14,731 bases of DNA from Coemansia sp. RSA 922 (Eukaryota > Kickxellomycota > Kickxellomycetes > Kickxellales > Kickxellaceae): positions 1 through 14,731 of the forward strand of contig JANBQS010000608.1 of the NCBI GenBank assembly GCA_027577415.1. Direction: 5' to 3'. The number at the start of each line of letters is the position of its first letter. Position 1 is the first letter of the stretch. Shown here piece by piece: positions 1 through 7,686 of the stretch. The position numbers and the translations under genes were made by a program. The notes under the pieces are model-generated. The model ran no database searches. It was not told where the DNA came from and worked only from the letters and a program-made list of their open reading frames with translations.

Positions 1-1
1 A

Positions 2-1504
2 CGCCTAGTCATATCGTCGGCATCGCTAGATGCTGAGCGATTCAGGGCGTACTTTGACTCGAACGACCCTGCCACCAGAACCGAGGCCCAAACACTCGGC
101 AGTGCGACGATACTGTCCATCTCTGGGCGCCTATTCCCAGTTGACGTCCACTATCTTTCTGCCCCTTGCGAAAATTATCTCGCGGCCTCTGTAGATGCAG
201 TCTTGAATATCCATACACATGAGCCCACTGGAGACATACTAGTGTTTCTCCCCGGCAAAGACGATATAGCCCAAGCACTGGCCGACACCCACGAGCTTGC
301 ACTCACCAACGGTCGACTAGGGTCGATGATGCTAGTACCGCTGAGCGCGGGTCTATCTCAGGAAGAGCAAAGTCTCGTGTTTGACCCCACGCCAGCTGGT
401 AAGCGCAAGGTGGTATTCTCCACCAATGTCGCAGAGACCTCGGTAACTATCGACGGCATCGTCTATGTTGTTGACTGCGGGTTTGTCAAGCAACGAGGGT
501 TCGATCCAGTAACTGGAATCGACAGGCTGGTCACTCAGGCTATATCGAAATCGTCTGCTGTACAGCGCGCAGGTCGAGCTGGCCGGACACAGCCAGGCAA
601 AGTGTACCGACTCTACACCTACGAGGCGTTTAAATCGGGTTTGTTTTTGCCTCACGACGTGCCTGAAATCTGCCGCTCGTCACTAGCACCAATGGTACTG
701 ACTTTCATGGCCCTGGGCGTAAACAACTTGGTCCGCTTTGACTACTTTCAGCCGCCACCACCCGAGCTACTCTCACAAGCGCTGGAGCATCTTGCCAGCT
801 TGGGAGCGCTAGAGCCTCAAAGCGCTGTACTTTCGCCCGATTTTGGCATTTACTTGGCCGAGCTCCCGCTGGATCCCAAGCTTGGCGCGTGCCTGCTAAA
901 CGCAGCCCAAAAGTACCACTGCTTACGAGAGGCACTTGCAGCAGTAGCTATGCTCGCAATCGGCAATGACCCATTCGTTGTACCCAGCCACCAGCGTGCC
1001 GAGGCCGAGCTAGACAAGCGCGATTTCATGGTCCAGGAAGGCGATGTGCTGACGTTTGTCAACGCCCTGGTCGCCTACCAAGAGACGCCAGCCAAACTGC
1101 GATCACAGTGGTGCCGTCTACATTTCCTCAGCTCGCGCACCCTGGAGCAGGCGGACCGCGTTAGCCGCCAGCTAGAAGGATATCTGATTAAGATGGGCTA
1201 CTCTCGCGAACGCTGCCGCCAGTCGTGCGACCAAGACTTTTCTCGCCTGCAAAAGTGCCTAACATCGGGACTCTTTGCCAACGCAGCCAAGCTAGAGGTC
1301 GATGGCTCATATCGGTTGTTTAGAGGTGGTCCAGCTCTATGGATCCACCCGTCCTCGGTGCTGTTTCCCGAAGCGGCAAAGCCCAAGGTTGTCGTGTTTG
1401 CCGAGGCGATGGAGACGACCAAACTCTATATGCGCGGCATAACTGCCATTGACTTGACTTGGCTGGCCGAAGTAGCACCACACTACTACTCTGAAGCAAA
1501 ATAA
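2..1504 (+). CDS. DHX35: DEAH-box RNA helicase, DHX35-like, 5'-truncated by the window edge
   Basis: This is the C-terminal 500 residues of a DEAH/RHA-family ATP-dependent RNA helicase. The frame is already open at base 2, so the true start lies outside the window. Visible are motif III as SAS (residues 6-8; SAT in most relatives), the motif IV-like VFLPG (about 81-85), motif V with NVAETS (about 142-147) and motif VI QRAGRAGR (188-195, bases 563-586). A winged-helix/ratchet (HA2) region follows, then the OB-fold signature IHPSSVLF near the C-terminus. The spacing, the SPPP-like PPPPE segment and the ending MRGITAIDLTWLAEVAPHYY resemble DHX35 more than Prp2, Prp16, Prp22 or Prp43, and the C-terminal extension is short. 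DHX35 homologues associate with catalytic spliceosomes in the nucleus. No intron is evident. Family membership is very secure; the subfamily is likely. The gene is convergent with the cardiolipin synthase gene. Confidence 0.9.
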   Translation, partial: RLVISSASLDAERFRAYFDSNDPATRTEAQTLGSATILSISGRLFPVDVHYLSAPCENYLAASVDAVLNIHTHEPTGDILVFLPGKDDIAQALADTHELALTNGRLGSMMLVPLSAGLSQEEQSLVFDPTPAGKRKVVFSTNVAETSVTIDGIVYVVDCGFVKQRGFDPVTGIDRLVTQAISKSSAVQRAGRAGRTQPGKVYRLYTYEAFKSGLFLPHDVPEICRSSLAPMVLTFMALGVNNLVRFDYFQPPPPELLSQALEHLASLGALEPQSAVLSPDFGIYLAELPLDPKLGACLLNAAQKYHCLREALAAVAMLAIGNDPFVVPSHQRAEAELDKRDFMVQEGDVLTFVNALVAYQETPAKLRSQWCRLHFLSSRTLEQADRVSRQLEGYLIKMGYSRERCRQSCDQDFSRLQKCLTSGLFANAAKLEVDGSYRLFRGGPALWIHPSSVLFPEAAKPKVVVFAEAMETTKLYMRGITAIDLTWLAEVAPHYYSEAK

Positions 1505-1532
1505 TGCATTTTGAATTTACGGCAAGTAGTGT

Positions 1533-2486
1533 CTATTTACGCTTGGGCAATATGTGCGGCTTGGGGAGCCGCTTAGCAACCTCGGCCTTTGTCAGTCGGT
1601 GCACAGCGTCCTTGGAAGTCAAGTACCCCAGACCCGAAAAGACTGTGGTCGCGCCTGTCAGCCACTGCAATCCAACTAGTCCGACGAAATCAGCTGGTAT
1701 GCCAAACACCGGTGAGGCGAGCGTGGCGCCCATGAGCGAGAGCTGAAGCGCCGTATTCCACTTGCTGATTACTGTTGGTCTGACTTCAACCGAGGGAATA
1801 GACAAGTCAAAGTAGCGCTTTAGCGTCTTTGGTCCCGGCAGTGTCGCCCATCTGATAAAGAACGCCGCAAACGAGAGTGCCACGTCTCGACCGATTATAA
1901 CTACCGCCAGAGTAGTTGGCAACAGCCCTCCGTAAGCCAGCGCCAACGTCAGTGTAGTCATTAATGCCTTATCTGCTGCTGGATCGATGATCGAGCCTAC
2001 GAACGACTGCATGTTGTATCTGCGAGCAATATATCCGTCCAGCGCATCGGTCAAGCCCAACACGACGCACCCGGCTAGCGCAAGCCCGTAGTCCTGCTGT
2101 ACAATCAGGTAGCCAATGTATGGCGCTGACAAGATACGCGCCATCGTCAGTGCATTTGGGATAGTCAGTACTCGCTCTCGGTGGTCTGTAACAGGCGGCT
2201 GTGTCTCCGGTATCTCGTCATTGCGCTTCTCGACACTGACAATAGAAGTAGTGCTGAATAACCGGCGTATTCCCAGCGCATGTCCGCCATCGCTATGCAT
2301 ATATCTGTGTCGTGCGTGGCGAATATGAGCTGTGTAAAATAGTCGCTGTTGCGTTGGTTCTTTGCATTTCGACAGTAAGCATATCCGAGGCCATGTATTC
2401 AACATTGCTGGTCTGGTCCGCAAGGCGCTACTCCATTCGCTGAAACTACAAGACAAAGCAAATTGGTAGCGATAAAAAAGGCACAA
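1533..2486 (-). CDS. CRD1: Mitochondrial cardiolipin synthase (CDP-alcohol phosphatidyltransferase)
   Basis: The 317-residue protein carries the complete CDP-alcohol phosphatidyltransferase signature: D147, D150-G151, A154-R155, G164, D168 and D172, with the expected spacing. Just before it is the PNALTMAR segment (110-117) typical of eukaryotic cardiolipin synthases. The enzyme joins phosphatidylglycerol and CDP-diacylglycerol to make cardiolipin in the inner mitochondrial membrane. Hydrophobic stretches around 120-146, 174-213 and 245-290 fit a multi-pass membrane protein. Residues 1-80 are rich in Arg, Ser and His and poor in acidic residues, as in a mitochondrial presequence. Three Mets (1, 28, 63) could start the protein. 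I keep Met1, but Met28 (bases 2403-2405), beginning MLNTWPR, is an equally good presequence start. The stop codon is 28 bases from the helicase stop, so the two 3' UTRs must overlap or be extremely short. Confidence 0.93.
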   Translation of the reverse strand: MCLFYRYQFALSCSFSEWSSALRTRPAMLNTWPRICLLSKCKEPTQQRLFYTAHIRHARHRYMHSDGGHALGIRRLFSTTSIVSVEKRNDEIPETQPPVTDHRERVLTIPNALTMARILSAPYIGYLIVQQDYGLALAGCVVLGLTDALDGYIARRYNMQSFVGSIIDPAADKALMTTLTLALAYGGLLPTTLAVVIIGRDVALSFAAFFIRWATLPGPKTLKRYFDLSIPSVEVRPTVISKWNTALQLSLMGATLASPVFGIPADFVGLVGLQWLTGATTVFSGLGYLTSKDAVHRLTKAEVAKRLPKPHILPKRK

Positions 2487-2832
2487 GTGTCAGCACCACG
2501 CGTGCTCGGAAAGGCTCTAACCGTCCAGTACTTTGTTGTAAATGTACCTCACTAAATGAGGTCGCGCGATTGACAAGATTCCAGCCGCCAGAGGCATTAT
2601 CAAATTTGAGTCTACCAAATAACTAATAAATATATATAAATAAATATACAGCTAAGAGTTTGGAAGCCCATCTCCGACACAATCGCCTTGGAGAGGTGAT
2701 TGAGCTGATCAACTTGGGAGGAATTAGCTGAGATGATCTAGAAATCAGTGGTCAGTTATGTGATGCACTTTGTCAATTTATACTAAAGAAAAACATAGAA
2801 AAAAATGTGTTTATTGTATGTAAAAGTAATAC
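2487..2832. other. Intergenic region between cardiolipin synthase and ORF A
   Basis: About 346 bases without a gene. It must hold the cardiolipin synthase promoter (minus strand) and the 3' end of ORF A. An almost pure A/T stretch lies at about 2627-2651 (TAAATATATATAAATAAAT-like) and may act as a TATA or nucleosome-free tract. GC falls sharply here, marking the left border of the AT-rich island. Confidence 0.5.
2810..2815 (-). terminator. Candidate polyadenylation signal AATAAA of ORF A
   Basis: AATAAA on the minus strand, 18 bases beyond the stop codon of ORF A, within GTTTATTGTATGT as read on the plus strand. The same TTTATTGTATAT-like block occurs at 3852-3857 (ORF B cassette) and 7721-7726 (ORF C cassette), suggesting a shared 3' end element. 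Confidence 0.4.
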
Positions 2833-3141
2833 CTATGATATAGTGAAATCAAGCTTGGAATGTTGCTTTGGATTAAAGTCAACTTCAAAACGATATTTGC
2901 CTGTCCCTCCAGCTGAACCACTAAAGTAGTATACAAGTACAGGATGTCCAAATATTAAACCTGTCCTCTTCCCGTAATTCTTGACCAACTCAAACAGTTT
3001 ACGAATATTTTCAATTTTACTAGTGTCATCGGTCAGTTCCAATCTCAGAACTATATGCATAACTGCCTCTTCTTTCGCTTCAGCCTCAGAATCGCAATTA
3101 AATTCACTATGTATCTCAAAGTAATTGCTTTGGTCCTCCAT
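2833..3141 (-). CDS. ORF A, small orphan protein of the shared-promoter family
   Basis: A 102-residue acidic protein that I do not recognise. It has no signal peptide, no cysteine pattern (a single Cys) and no membrane segment. Predicted by eye: an acidic N-terminus (EAEAKEE), a beta strand (AVMHIVLRLEL, about 27-37), an amphipathic helix (IENIRKLFELVKN, about 43-55), then a beta hairpin around the Gly-rich loop SGSAGGTGKY (about 74-83). Coding status is supported less by length than by position: its ATG lies 125 bases from a TATA box in a promoter shared with ORFs B (121) and C (117), and AATAAA follows the stop closely. The helix plus hairpin is loosely shared with B and C. Function is unknown; probably cytosolic or nuclear. 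Confidence 0.6.
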   Translation of the reverse strand: MEDQSNYFEIHSEFNCDSEAEAKEEAVMHIVLRLELTDDTSKIENIRKLFELVKNYGKRTGLIFGHPVLVYYFSGSAGGTGKYRFEVDFNPKQHSKLDFTIS

Positions 3142-3187
3142 ATTTAGCTATCCCAATAGTTATTAGTAAATAATAAGTGTTGCTATA

Positions 3188-3287
3188 AAGTGGAATATAC
3201 AGTGAATGGGGAAGAGTGAAGAAGAATAAGAAGAAGAAAAAAGTGGGCGTTCCTCCAGTGCTTTATTTTATAAGAGAAAGTGGCCAG
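3188..3287 (-). promoter_or_regulatory. Core promoter and leader of ORF A
   Basis: Read on the minus strand: TGGCCACT, then TATAAAA (plus-strand 3266-3272), then a GC-richer block ending CGCCCACTTTTTT, then a pyrimidine-rich CTTCTTCTT leader. The same order occurs before ORFs B and C. A leader block at 3188-3208 matches 16 of 21 bases at 4720-4740 before ORF B. The TATA box lies between short inverted arms (CTTT/AAAG). Transcription should start near the CCCACTTTT block, giving a leader of roughly 90-100 bases. Confidence 0.6.
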
Positions 3288-3289
3288 TC

Positions 3290-3817
3290 AGTGCTGTGAG
3301 TGCGGGCCAAAGAAATGTCCGTTGTAAGATATATCAGCAGACCGGTTGTCTGCAGACACATCCAACAAACATCTATTTTTATCCTAATGCGTGACGTAGG
3401 ACATCTATTGCGTTGATTGTAGGCCCATTGATTGCAGGAAAATGTTGATGACAATGTGACATCTGGGGTTGCATGCAAAAAGGGTGTTGGAATGACAACA
3501 TCTTTGGTAAGTCTGAAAAAAAAGGTCTTAGGGAAGGCCCCTTTCTTTTGCGCTTCTTTGACAAGCCATCCTGAAAGAAAGTAAAAAGAAAGTAAGACAA
3601 AGCCCACATTTTCATGGTGGATGTAGTGGCCAGAAACAGAAGACACTCTGTCTTTTTTTTTTAAGCAATGCCACAATTACCAGTTGGGTAATATCACGAT
3701 TTCACAACAAGCCAAGCAAAGTAAATGACTCTAGAGATGTAGATGTTTTTTTTTCTGGCAAATACAAAGCCACAGGTGCAAAATGTTGTGTTGAATTCCT
3801 TTTTGGAGCGAGGATGG
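3290..3817. other. Upstream region of ORF A, no gene seen
   Basis: About 530 AT-rich bases. A CRE half-type site TGACGTA lies at 3392-3398. The stretch around it (GCGTTGATTGTAGGCCC) loosely matches the region of ORF C upstream DNA around 8546-8575, suggesting that the ORF A cassette is an older, more diverged copy of the B/C cassette. A minus-strand open frame of 137 codons exists (3263-3676), but it overlaps the core promoter and looks unlike protein. A second AGTGGCCAGAAAC near 3630 lacks a TATA box and may be a decayed promoter remnant. Confidence 0.4.
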
Positions 3818-4268
3818 AAAATAATAGAATTGTATATGCACACTAGTGCAATTTATTGTATATGTTTAAGGTCATTAAAAAATTAAAGAAGAAAACAGGC
3901 TACGCATACTTGCATGTGTGCCAAACACCAATTTTCATGCTGTTTAGCTATAACAAAATGGAGCTCTGGTACCCAAGTTGAAACACCCAATTCATTAATA
4001 GGCTTCCATAAGACTATGCAATCGCCTATAACGCTTGATAGTTTCCATTTCCAACTAATCGGCATCGGTAGGGATGAGTATATTAAAAATTTTGGACTCC
4101 CGAAATTACAGAGGGGCTAGTGAAACGGTTCTAAAACGGTATAGGGGGTCGGGCACTATTCTTGACATGTCGCTTGTATTTGAAGGGTCAACACCAAGTT
4201 TCCTTTGATATATATATTGTCTCTAACAATATAATCTATTCTCTTGGGTTTTCACTAACTTTTAACTT

Positions 4269-4664
4269 CTACTCGCTGCCCATATCAGTGCTCTCAGTAA
4301 TTAAACTCGTATCAGAGTCGTCAGTATCAGCACTCCTGTTTTCTGGACAAAAATCGGCTCTAGTAAGCTCCCTGCCAATTGGTTGGACTGGTACTATCCC
4401 ATCAATGACCAACTTAACCATATAAGACACATTATGCGGGTCTGTAGTAATCGTTTCTGTAATAGTGATTGTTACATCAAGGTTGAGTACGGTAAATATA
4501 TGATCTGTACCACTTGCGAGAGCATTTAGAAGTGTTATAGCTGTTGGATCAGGCTTTCCGATTATAGATGAAATGGTGTTGCACAACCTCTCAATCAATT
4601 CCCCTTTATTACCTTGAAACGAGTAGATATTACCAGCAACTTTTTCAAGTACCTTAAATGTCAT
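4269..4664 (-). CDS. ORF B, small orphan protein of the shared-promoter family
   Basis: A 131-residue protein that I do not recognise. By eye: a short N-terminal strand region, an amphipathic helix (GELIERLCNTISSIIG, 21-36), a second short helix (TAITLLNALAS), then a Thr/Val-rich strand pair (VTITITETIT to YMVKLVID) and a hydrophilic acidic Ser/Thr/Asp tail of about 30 residues. There is no signal peptide or membrane span. It aligns loosely with ORF C from the helix to the hairpin (shared pattern LIER/LFDR, IG, a TI-TI or SI-SI strand, and a final R-x-DF), at low identity. Its TATA box is 121 bases from the ATG. About 400 bases separate the stop from the cassette's AATAAA, so a long 3' UTR or a lost downstream exon is possible. 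Function unknown. Confidence 0.6.
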   Translation of the reverse strand: MTFKVLEKVAGNIYSFQGNKGELIERLCNTISSIIGKPDPTAITLLNALASGTDHIFTVLNLDVTITITETITTDPHNVSYMVKLVIDGIVPVQPIGRELTRADFCPENRSADTDDSDTSLITESTDMGSE

Positions 4665-4719
4665 ATTCAGTTAATCAATTGCCTACGAGTGTCAAGTATA
4701 GTGGTGCTGCTAAGTGTAG

Positions 4720-4807
4720 GAGTGGAGTGTGCTGTGAATGGAGACTATTTTTTAAAGAAAAAGTGGGTGCTTCTCCGGCACTCCTTTTATATCGAGGAGT
4801 GGCCAGA
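4720..4807 (-). promoter_or_regulatory. Core promoter and leader of ORF B
   Basis: Minus strand: TCTGGCCACTCC, then ATATAAAA (plus 4785-4792), then AGTGCCGGAGAAG and CACCCACTTTTT. Bases 4760-4807 match the ORF C promoter at 44 of 48 positions, and all four differences are transitions. The TATA box is the loop of an exact 6-base inverted repeat (CACTCC and GGAGTG). A leader block at 4720-4740 is shared with ORF A. Confidence 0.7.
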
Positions 4808-5437
4808 AAAAAATTCAAGAGGTAGGCCTAGAAAACAGTGTCTCAAACTTACAGTCAAGCTACTCTGGCTGCATCCCCTCCCAATCAAGCAAAATATGTT
4901 GCAGTCAACTGTTCACGAGGTTGCTTTATTGGACTGACTGCAAGCTTATTCAAAGTTGGCAGACCAATAGGCAAGAAGCAATTTCTAAATCAAGAGAATG
5001 CCAACCCACGTGTCCGCCTTTGCTGAAAGGATTGAAAAAATGTGGACTTTTGCCAGAGGTGGTGAAAATCGTTGATGGATGCCAAATCCGGCCAACTATT
5101 TTGCAGGTGAAACACCAAAGAAGAGACTTCACACTTTCTCCCCCTGTTGTTGGCAATGGGAAGACAGGCTTTTTGGATGCGAATGGATGGGAATGGCAAA
5201 GTCTTGCAGCCTTCAATTAATGGCAATGCCAAGAGGAATGCCTCCCAGCTGCTTTGACTGCAGAAGAAAATAGAAGCTCAGAGAAGAAATTGAGGCAGCT
5301 TAAAGTCTTCTTCAAAAAGCTTGGAATACATGCGAATAACTAAAGCTGCCGTAGGCATCCCAATCAGCCTCCAACCAATCAAGTATTAAAGCTTGGACAC
5401 TAAATACCCGAAAACCATTATTTCTGCCTCACTTAAG

Positions 5438-5654
5438 AAATTGATAGGTTAGCTAGACGCTAACGAGCAGTGGGTGTCCACCCACCAACCCTACAAGCGG
5501 CCAGAGCTATGGTCAAGGTTAGCCAGGGGTAAAGAGAGAGAGGCAGCACCTTGTTTTCTTTTATTTATTTTACAACTTATAAAACTAAATTGATTATCAT
5601 GCCCGAGAAGGGCATAACCCACTGCTCGTTAGCATCTAGCCAACCTATCAATTT
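5438..5654 (+). mobile_element. MITE-like element, copy 1 (37-bp terminal inverted repeats)
   Basis: A 217-bp element bounded by 37-base inverted repeats (5438-5474 and 5618-5654) that match at 35 of 37 positions. They read AAATTGATAGGTT at the outer end and GAGCAGTGGG at the inner end. The interior holds no coding capacity; it contains GGCCAGAGCTATGG, a purine run and AT-rich DNA. The same interior occurs in reverse orientation in the copy at 7484-7686. I see no convincing target-site duplication: flanks read TTAAGA on the left and TTCTTG on the right. A non-autonomous DNA transposon is the natural reading; the superfamily is undetermined. Confidence 0.75.
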
Positions 5655-6399
5655 TCTTGCATCCTTTGCCTCAAAGAAGACATAGGGTTTAAAATGGACA
5701 CTTTAAATTGCTGAGGTACCTCCTGTTTTTAACTGACTGCTGGGAGCACTTTCCCATCATCCTTCTCCAGCGACAGTAAAGGAACAAAAAATAAAGAGAA
5801 CATTTCCATGCTCCCTTCATTTCAATGGAAAGATGTGTTGAGGTGAAAACTTTCAGCTGGAATTGGTGATGGATAGGGTCCTACTCTTAGTATCGTCTGT
5901 ACCCTCTCCTTCTTAGCTAACTGCTTAGATCATCGCTGCCAATTTTTTGGGCATACAAGTTTTTTTTTTCTGAAATGCTACTGCGACCAACATGTCAGTT
6001 ACTTTTCTGTTTATAGTTAATAGCTCTGTGTATTTCCAAGAATGTGAGAAAACTGATAAATTTGTCGATGTTGGTGAAAGTTCAAGTGACGAGCAAATAA
6101 ACACTGAAAACCACATCTGCCTTGACTAGCAGAGGACAAAGTACATGTCACTTTCATGTTACAAAGAGTTAGAGGTTGGTCGCTAATAACAGTTTAACTT
6201 ATCTCAGAATAACCTCGAGGCCAGGACTGCGGATTAACACACTTCCTGTGTACACATTCAAACACTAGAGACAACAGAGTGCTTGAAGCTAAATGGTTAG
6301 CCCTGTCATGCGCCTACTATGCACTAAAAGTTCCTGGTTGACGAGTGGACCTTGTCTGATGATCACGAACAAACTTGAGTGCTAGCGTCATAGCCTGAG
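5655..6399. other. Gene-poor segment inside the inverted-repeat-bounded insert
   Basis: About 745 bases between element copy 1 and ORF D. The only coding-like trace is a 45-codon plus-strand frame at 5992-6129, listed separately. The rest shows no convincing frame, repeat or RNA gene. A T-run lies at 5960-5969. Confidence 0.4.
5992..6129 (+). CDS. Possible coding remnant, 45 codons
   Basis: A short ATG-to-TAG frame directly after a T-run and an in-frame stop. Its residues are unusually protein-like for this AT-rich stretch, with an acidic, Ser-rich tail (VDVGESSSDEQINTEN). It may be the 3' scrap of a larger decayed gene or transposon ORF, or chance. No homology is recognised. Confidence 0.15.
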   Translation: MSVTFLFIVNSSVYFQECEKTDKFVDVGESSSDEQINTENHICLD

Positions 6400-6774
6400 T
6401 TAGTACATTGCATTTACCCATGCTGTATTTAGTTCATCTTTATCGCCAAAAAATAAAAAGACATCTTGGTCATCAGCAAATGGTGTTTCTCTGGAGCGCA
6501 TATCTTCTCTGCAAGCCCCAATGACTAGGGTGCTAGGATGGATACTTTTCTTAGCCTTTCCTACTAGAAATTCAGTCGCCTTATCCGTAATAACTCCATT
6601 AACTTTATTGTTTATATTATTCTCAATAAATCCGCTGAGCACCAATTGATCTTCTAGGCTGAGGGTAATAGCAAAGAAATAAGGAATGATTGTAAAAGCT
6701 AAGCTGAGCAAAATAAATGAGTTTGATTGTGAAGAAGTGGTGTTTATTTTGAATGTAACAAGGGGTGACAGCAT
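6400..6774 (-). CDS. ORF D, small orphan protein with N-terminal hydrophobic segment
   Basis: A 124-residue protein that I do not recognise. Residues 1-19 are polar and Ser/Thr-rich, and 20-40 form one hydrophobic span (starting FILLSLAF), so it is either a cleaved signal peptide or a single membrane anchor. The remaining 84 residues are soluble and charged, with two Cys-poor parts and a C-terminus that looks cut short (DKDELNTAWVNAMY then stop). It differs from ORFs A-C in lacking their promoter: the nearest TATA-like sequence, TATTTAAA (plus 6781-6787), sits right at the ATG, while ATATATTG near 6858-6867 is a more plausible box about 85-90 bases upstream. It is the only candidate gene in the segment bounded by the inverted element copies. 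A TACTAAC followed by CAG overlaps the stop region, which leaves splicing into a further exon possible. Confidence 0.45.
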   Translation of the reverse strand: MLSPLVTFKINTTSSQSNSFILLSLAFTIIPYFFAITLSLEDQLVLSGFIENNINNKVNGVITDKATEFLVGKAKKSIHPSTLVIGACREDMRSRETPFADDQDVFLFFGDKDELNTAWVNAMY

Positions 6775-7483
6775 TCCGCTTTAAATAGCAAAGGGAAAAG
6801 TACATTGCCCCACTGTTTGCCTCGGGAAGAAGCCAGCGGAGCAAGCTGCACAGTCTAGCAATATATTATTTCTTCTAGAATATGAGAAAGAACAAAAAAT
6901 TGGGAAGTGCAATTATCTTGCTTCCTTTGATTCTAAGAAAACGCGTCATAGGCAGACTTTCAAGAAATATTTTTTTTAGTTGTTTTGTTTCTTTTTAGCA
7001 GCTTGCAGGGGGCACTCTGCACCTTCCTCGTCATCATCAGCAGAAGAGAGAAAAAATGACGTCACCACTATATTTTCTATCTTTGTTTAAAAACAACGCG
7101 TCATAGGCTGACTTCCAATTGTTGAACATTCTGTTTTTTTATTATAGCACTTTTTCTTCTATCTCGCCATTAAGTGTGAAAGAGGAAAAAAAAATATGAC
7201 ATCATTAGTTTGTTTTGTTCTTTTTCTCCAAAGAACCTGCAGCAGGAAGGGATATCTCGAACTTTCTTCAAAGCTGCCTAAAGCCTGCACGGCACTTTCG
7301 CCTGCCACAAGGGATACTTGCCTTGCTGAAATTCAACTGTGTCTGAATTTTTTTTCTTCCTTTATTCTCCTCACTTGTGTTTGAAAATTAGACATAGTCA
7401 ATACACCAGCCTTGGCTAGTTCTTGGCTAACATCCGCAACAACTTTCCTTGATAGACAACCATTTCATGATCCATAAAGTGAA
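6775..7483. other. Upstream region of ORF D with degenerate tandem repeat and CRE sites
   Basis: About 700 bases without a gene. Two diverged units of about 155 bases (6938-7092 and 7093 to about 7245) each begin with ACGCGTCATAGGC (6941 and 7096) and each carry a CRE-like site near the end: a perfect TGACGTCA at 7057-7064 and TGACATCA at 7197-7204. Between these lie T-rich tracts. A 62-codon plus-strand frame from 7196 looks like chance. The arrangement suggests a duplicated regulatory region for ORF D. Confidence 0.45.
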
Positions 7484-7686
7484 AAATTGATTGGTTAGCT
7501 AGACACTAACGAGCAGTGGGTTTAGACCTTTCGGGGGGGCCGGACTCCATTTTATTTAGAGAAACAATAAACATAGAAATTTGGGCACCGCCTTTTTTCT
7601 CTCTACCCTGGAGCAAAACTGATCCCAGCTCTAACCACTTACAGGGAGGGAAGTCGGGCACCCACTGCTTGTTAGCTTCTAACTAA
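7484..7686 (-). mobile_element. MITE-like element, copy 2, opposite orientation to copy 1
   Basis: The left end (7484-7520) is the same 37-base terminus as copy 1 with a few changes (AAATTGATTGGTTAGCTAG then GAGCAGTGGG). The right end (7661-7686) retains only the inner 26 bases (22 match); the outer bases are degraded. The interior, read on the minus strand, aligns with the plus-strand interior of copy 1 (AGAGCTGGGATCA versus AGAGCTATGGTCA; GGCGGTGCC versus GGCAGCACC). The two copies therefore bracket ORF D in opposite orientation. No target-site duplication is clear. Confidence 0.65.

Larger units (their letters stand above)
3818..5440 (-). repeat. Cassette B: copy 1 of a 1.5-1.6 kb duplicated unit
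   Basis: This segment aligns in order with 7692-9192. Anchors, B versus C: AAATAAT start (3818/7692); TTTATTGTATAT (3852/7721); a 58-base block 3910-3967 versus 7775-7832 with 47 identities; CTTGACAT near 4162/7944; the promoter 4760-4807 versus 8400-8447 with 44 of 48 identities; AGCTTATTCAAAGTTGG near 4943/8573; GAATGGCAAAGTCT near 5190/8925; CATTATTTCTGCCTC near 5416/9168. The alignment ends exactly at the left end of the inverted-repeat element at 5438, so that element was inserted at the edge of the unit. The unit contains ORF B, its promoter and about 600 bases of upstream sequence. Confidence 0.75.

Noticed and set aside
203..205. Start of the helicase at 203
   Set aside because: The codon there is TTG and the frame is open back to base 2 with conserved helicase sequence, so the gene simply enters from outside the window.
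3263..3676. 137-codon minus-strand frame upstream of ORF A
   Set aside because: It overlaps the ORF A core promoter, has a lysine/phenylalanine-rich composition from A/T runs, and has no matching frame in cassettes B or C.
3883..4065. Minus-strand 60-codon frame in the 3' flank of ORF B, parallel to a short frame in cassette C (shared IAKQHE)
   Set aside because: The two copies differ at codon positions 1, 2 and 3 in nearly equal numbers and the C copy reaches a stop at once. The likeness is DNA conservation, not clear coding constraint.
4921..5232. Overlapping 80-99 codon frames on both strands in the upstream part of cassette B
   Set aside because: The aligned stretch in cassette C has stops and length changes in every one of these frames, so this is conserved non-coding DNA.
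7196..7384. 62-codon plus-strand frame
   Set aside because: It lies in the degenerate control repeat before ORF D, has no leader or promoter, and has no protein-like pattern.
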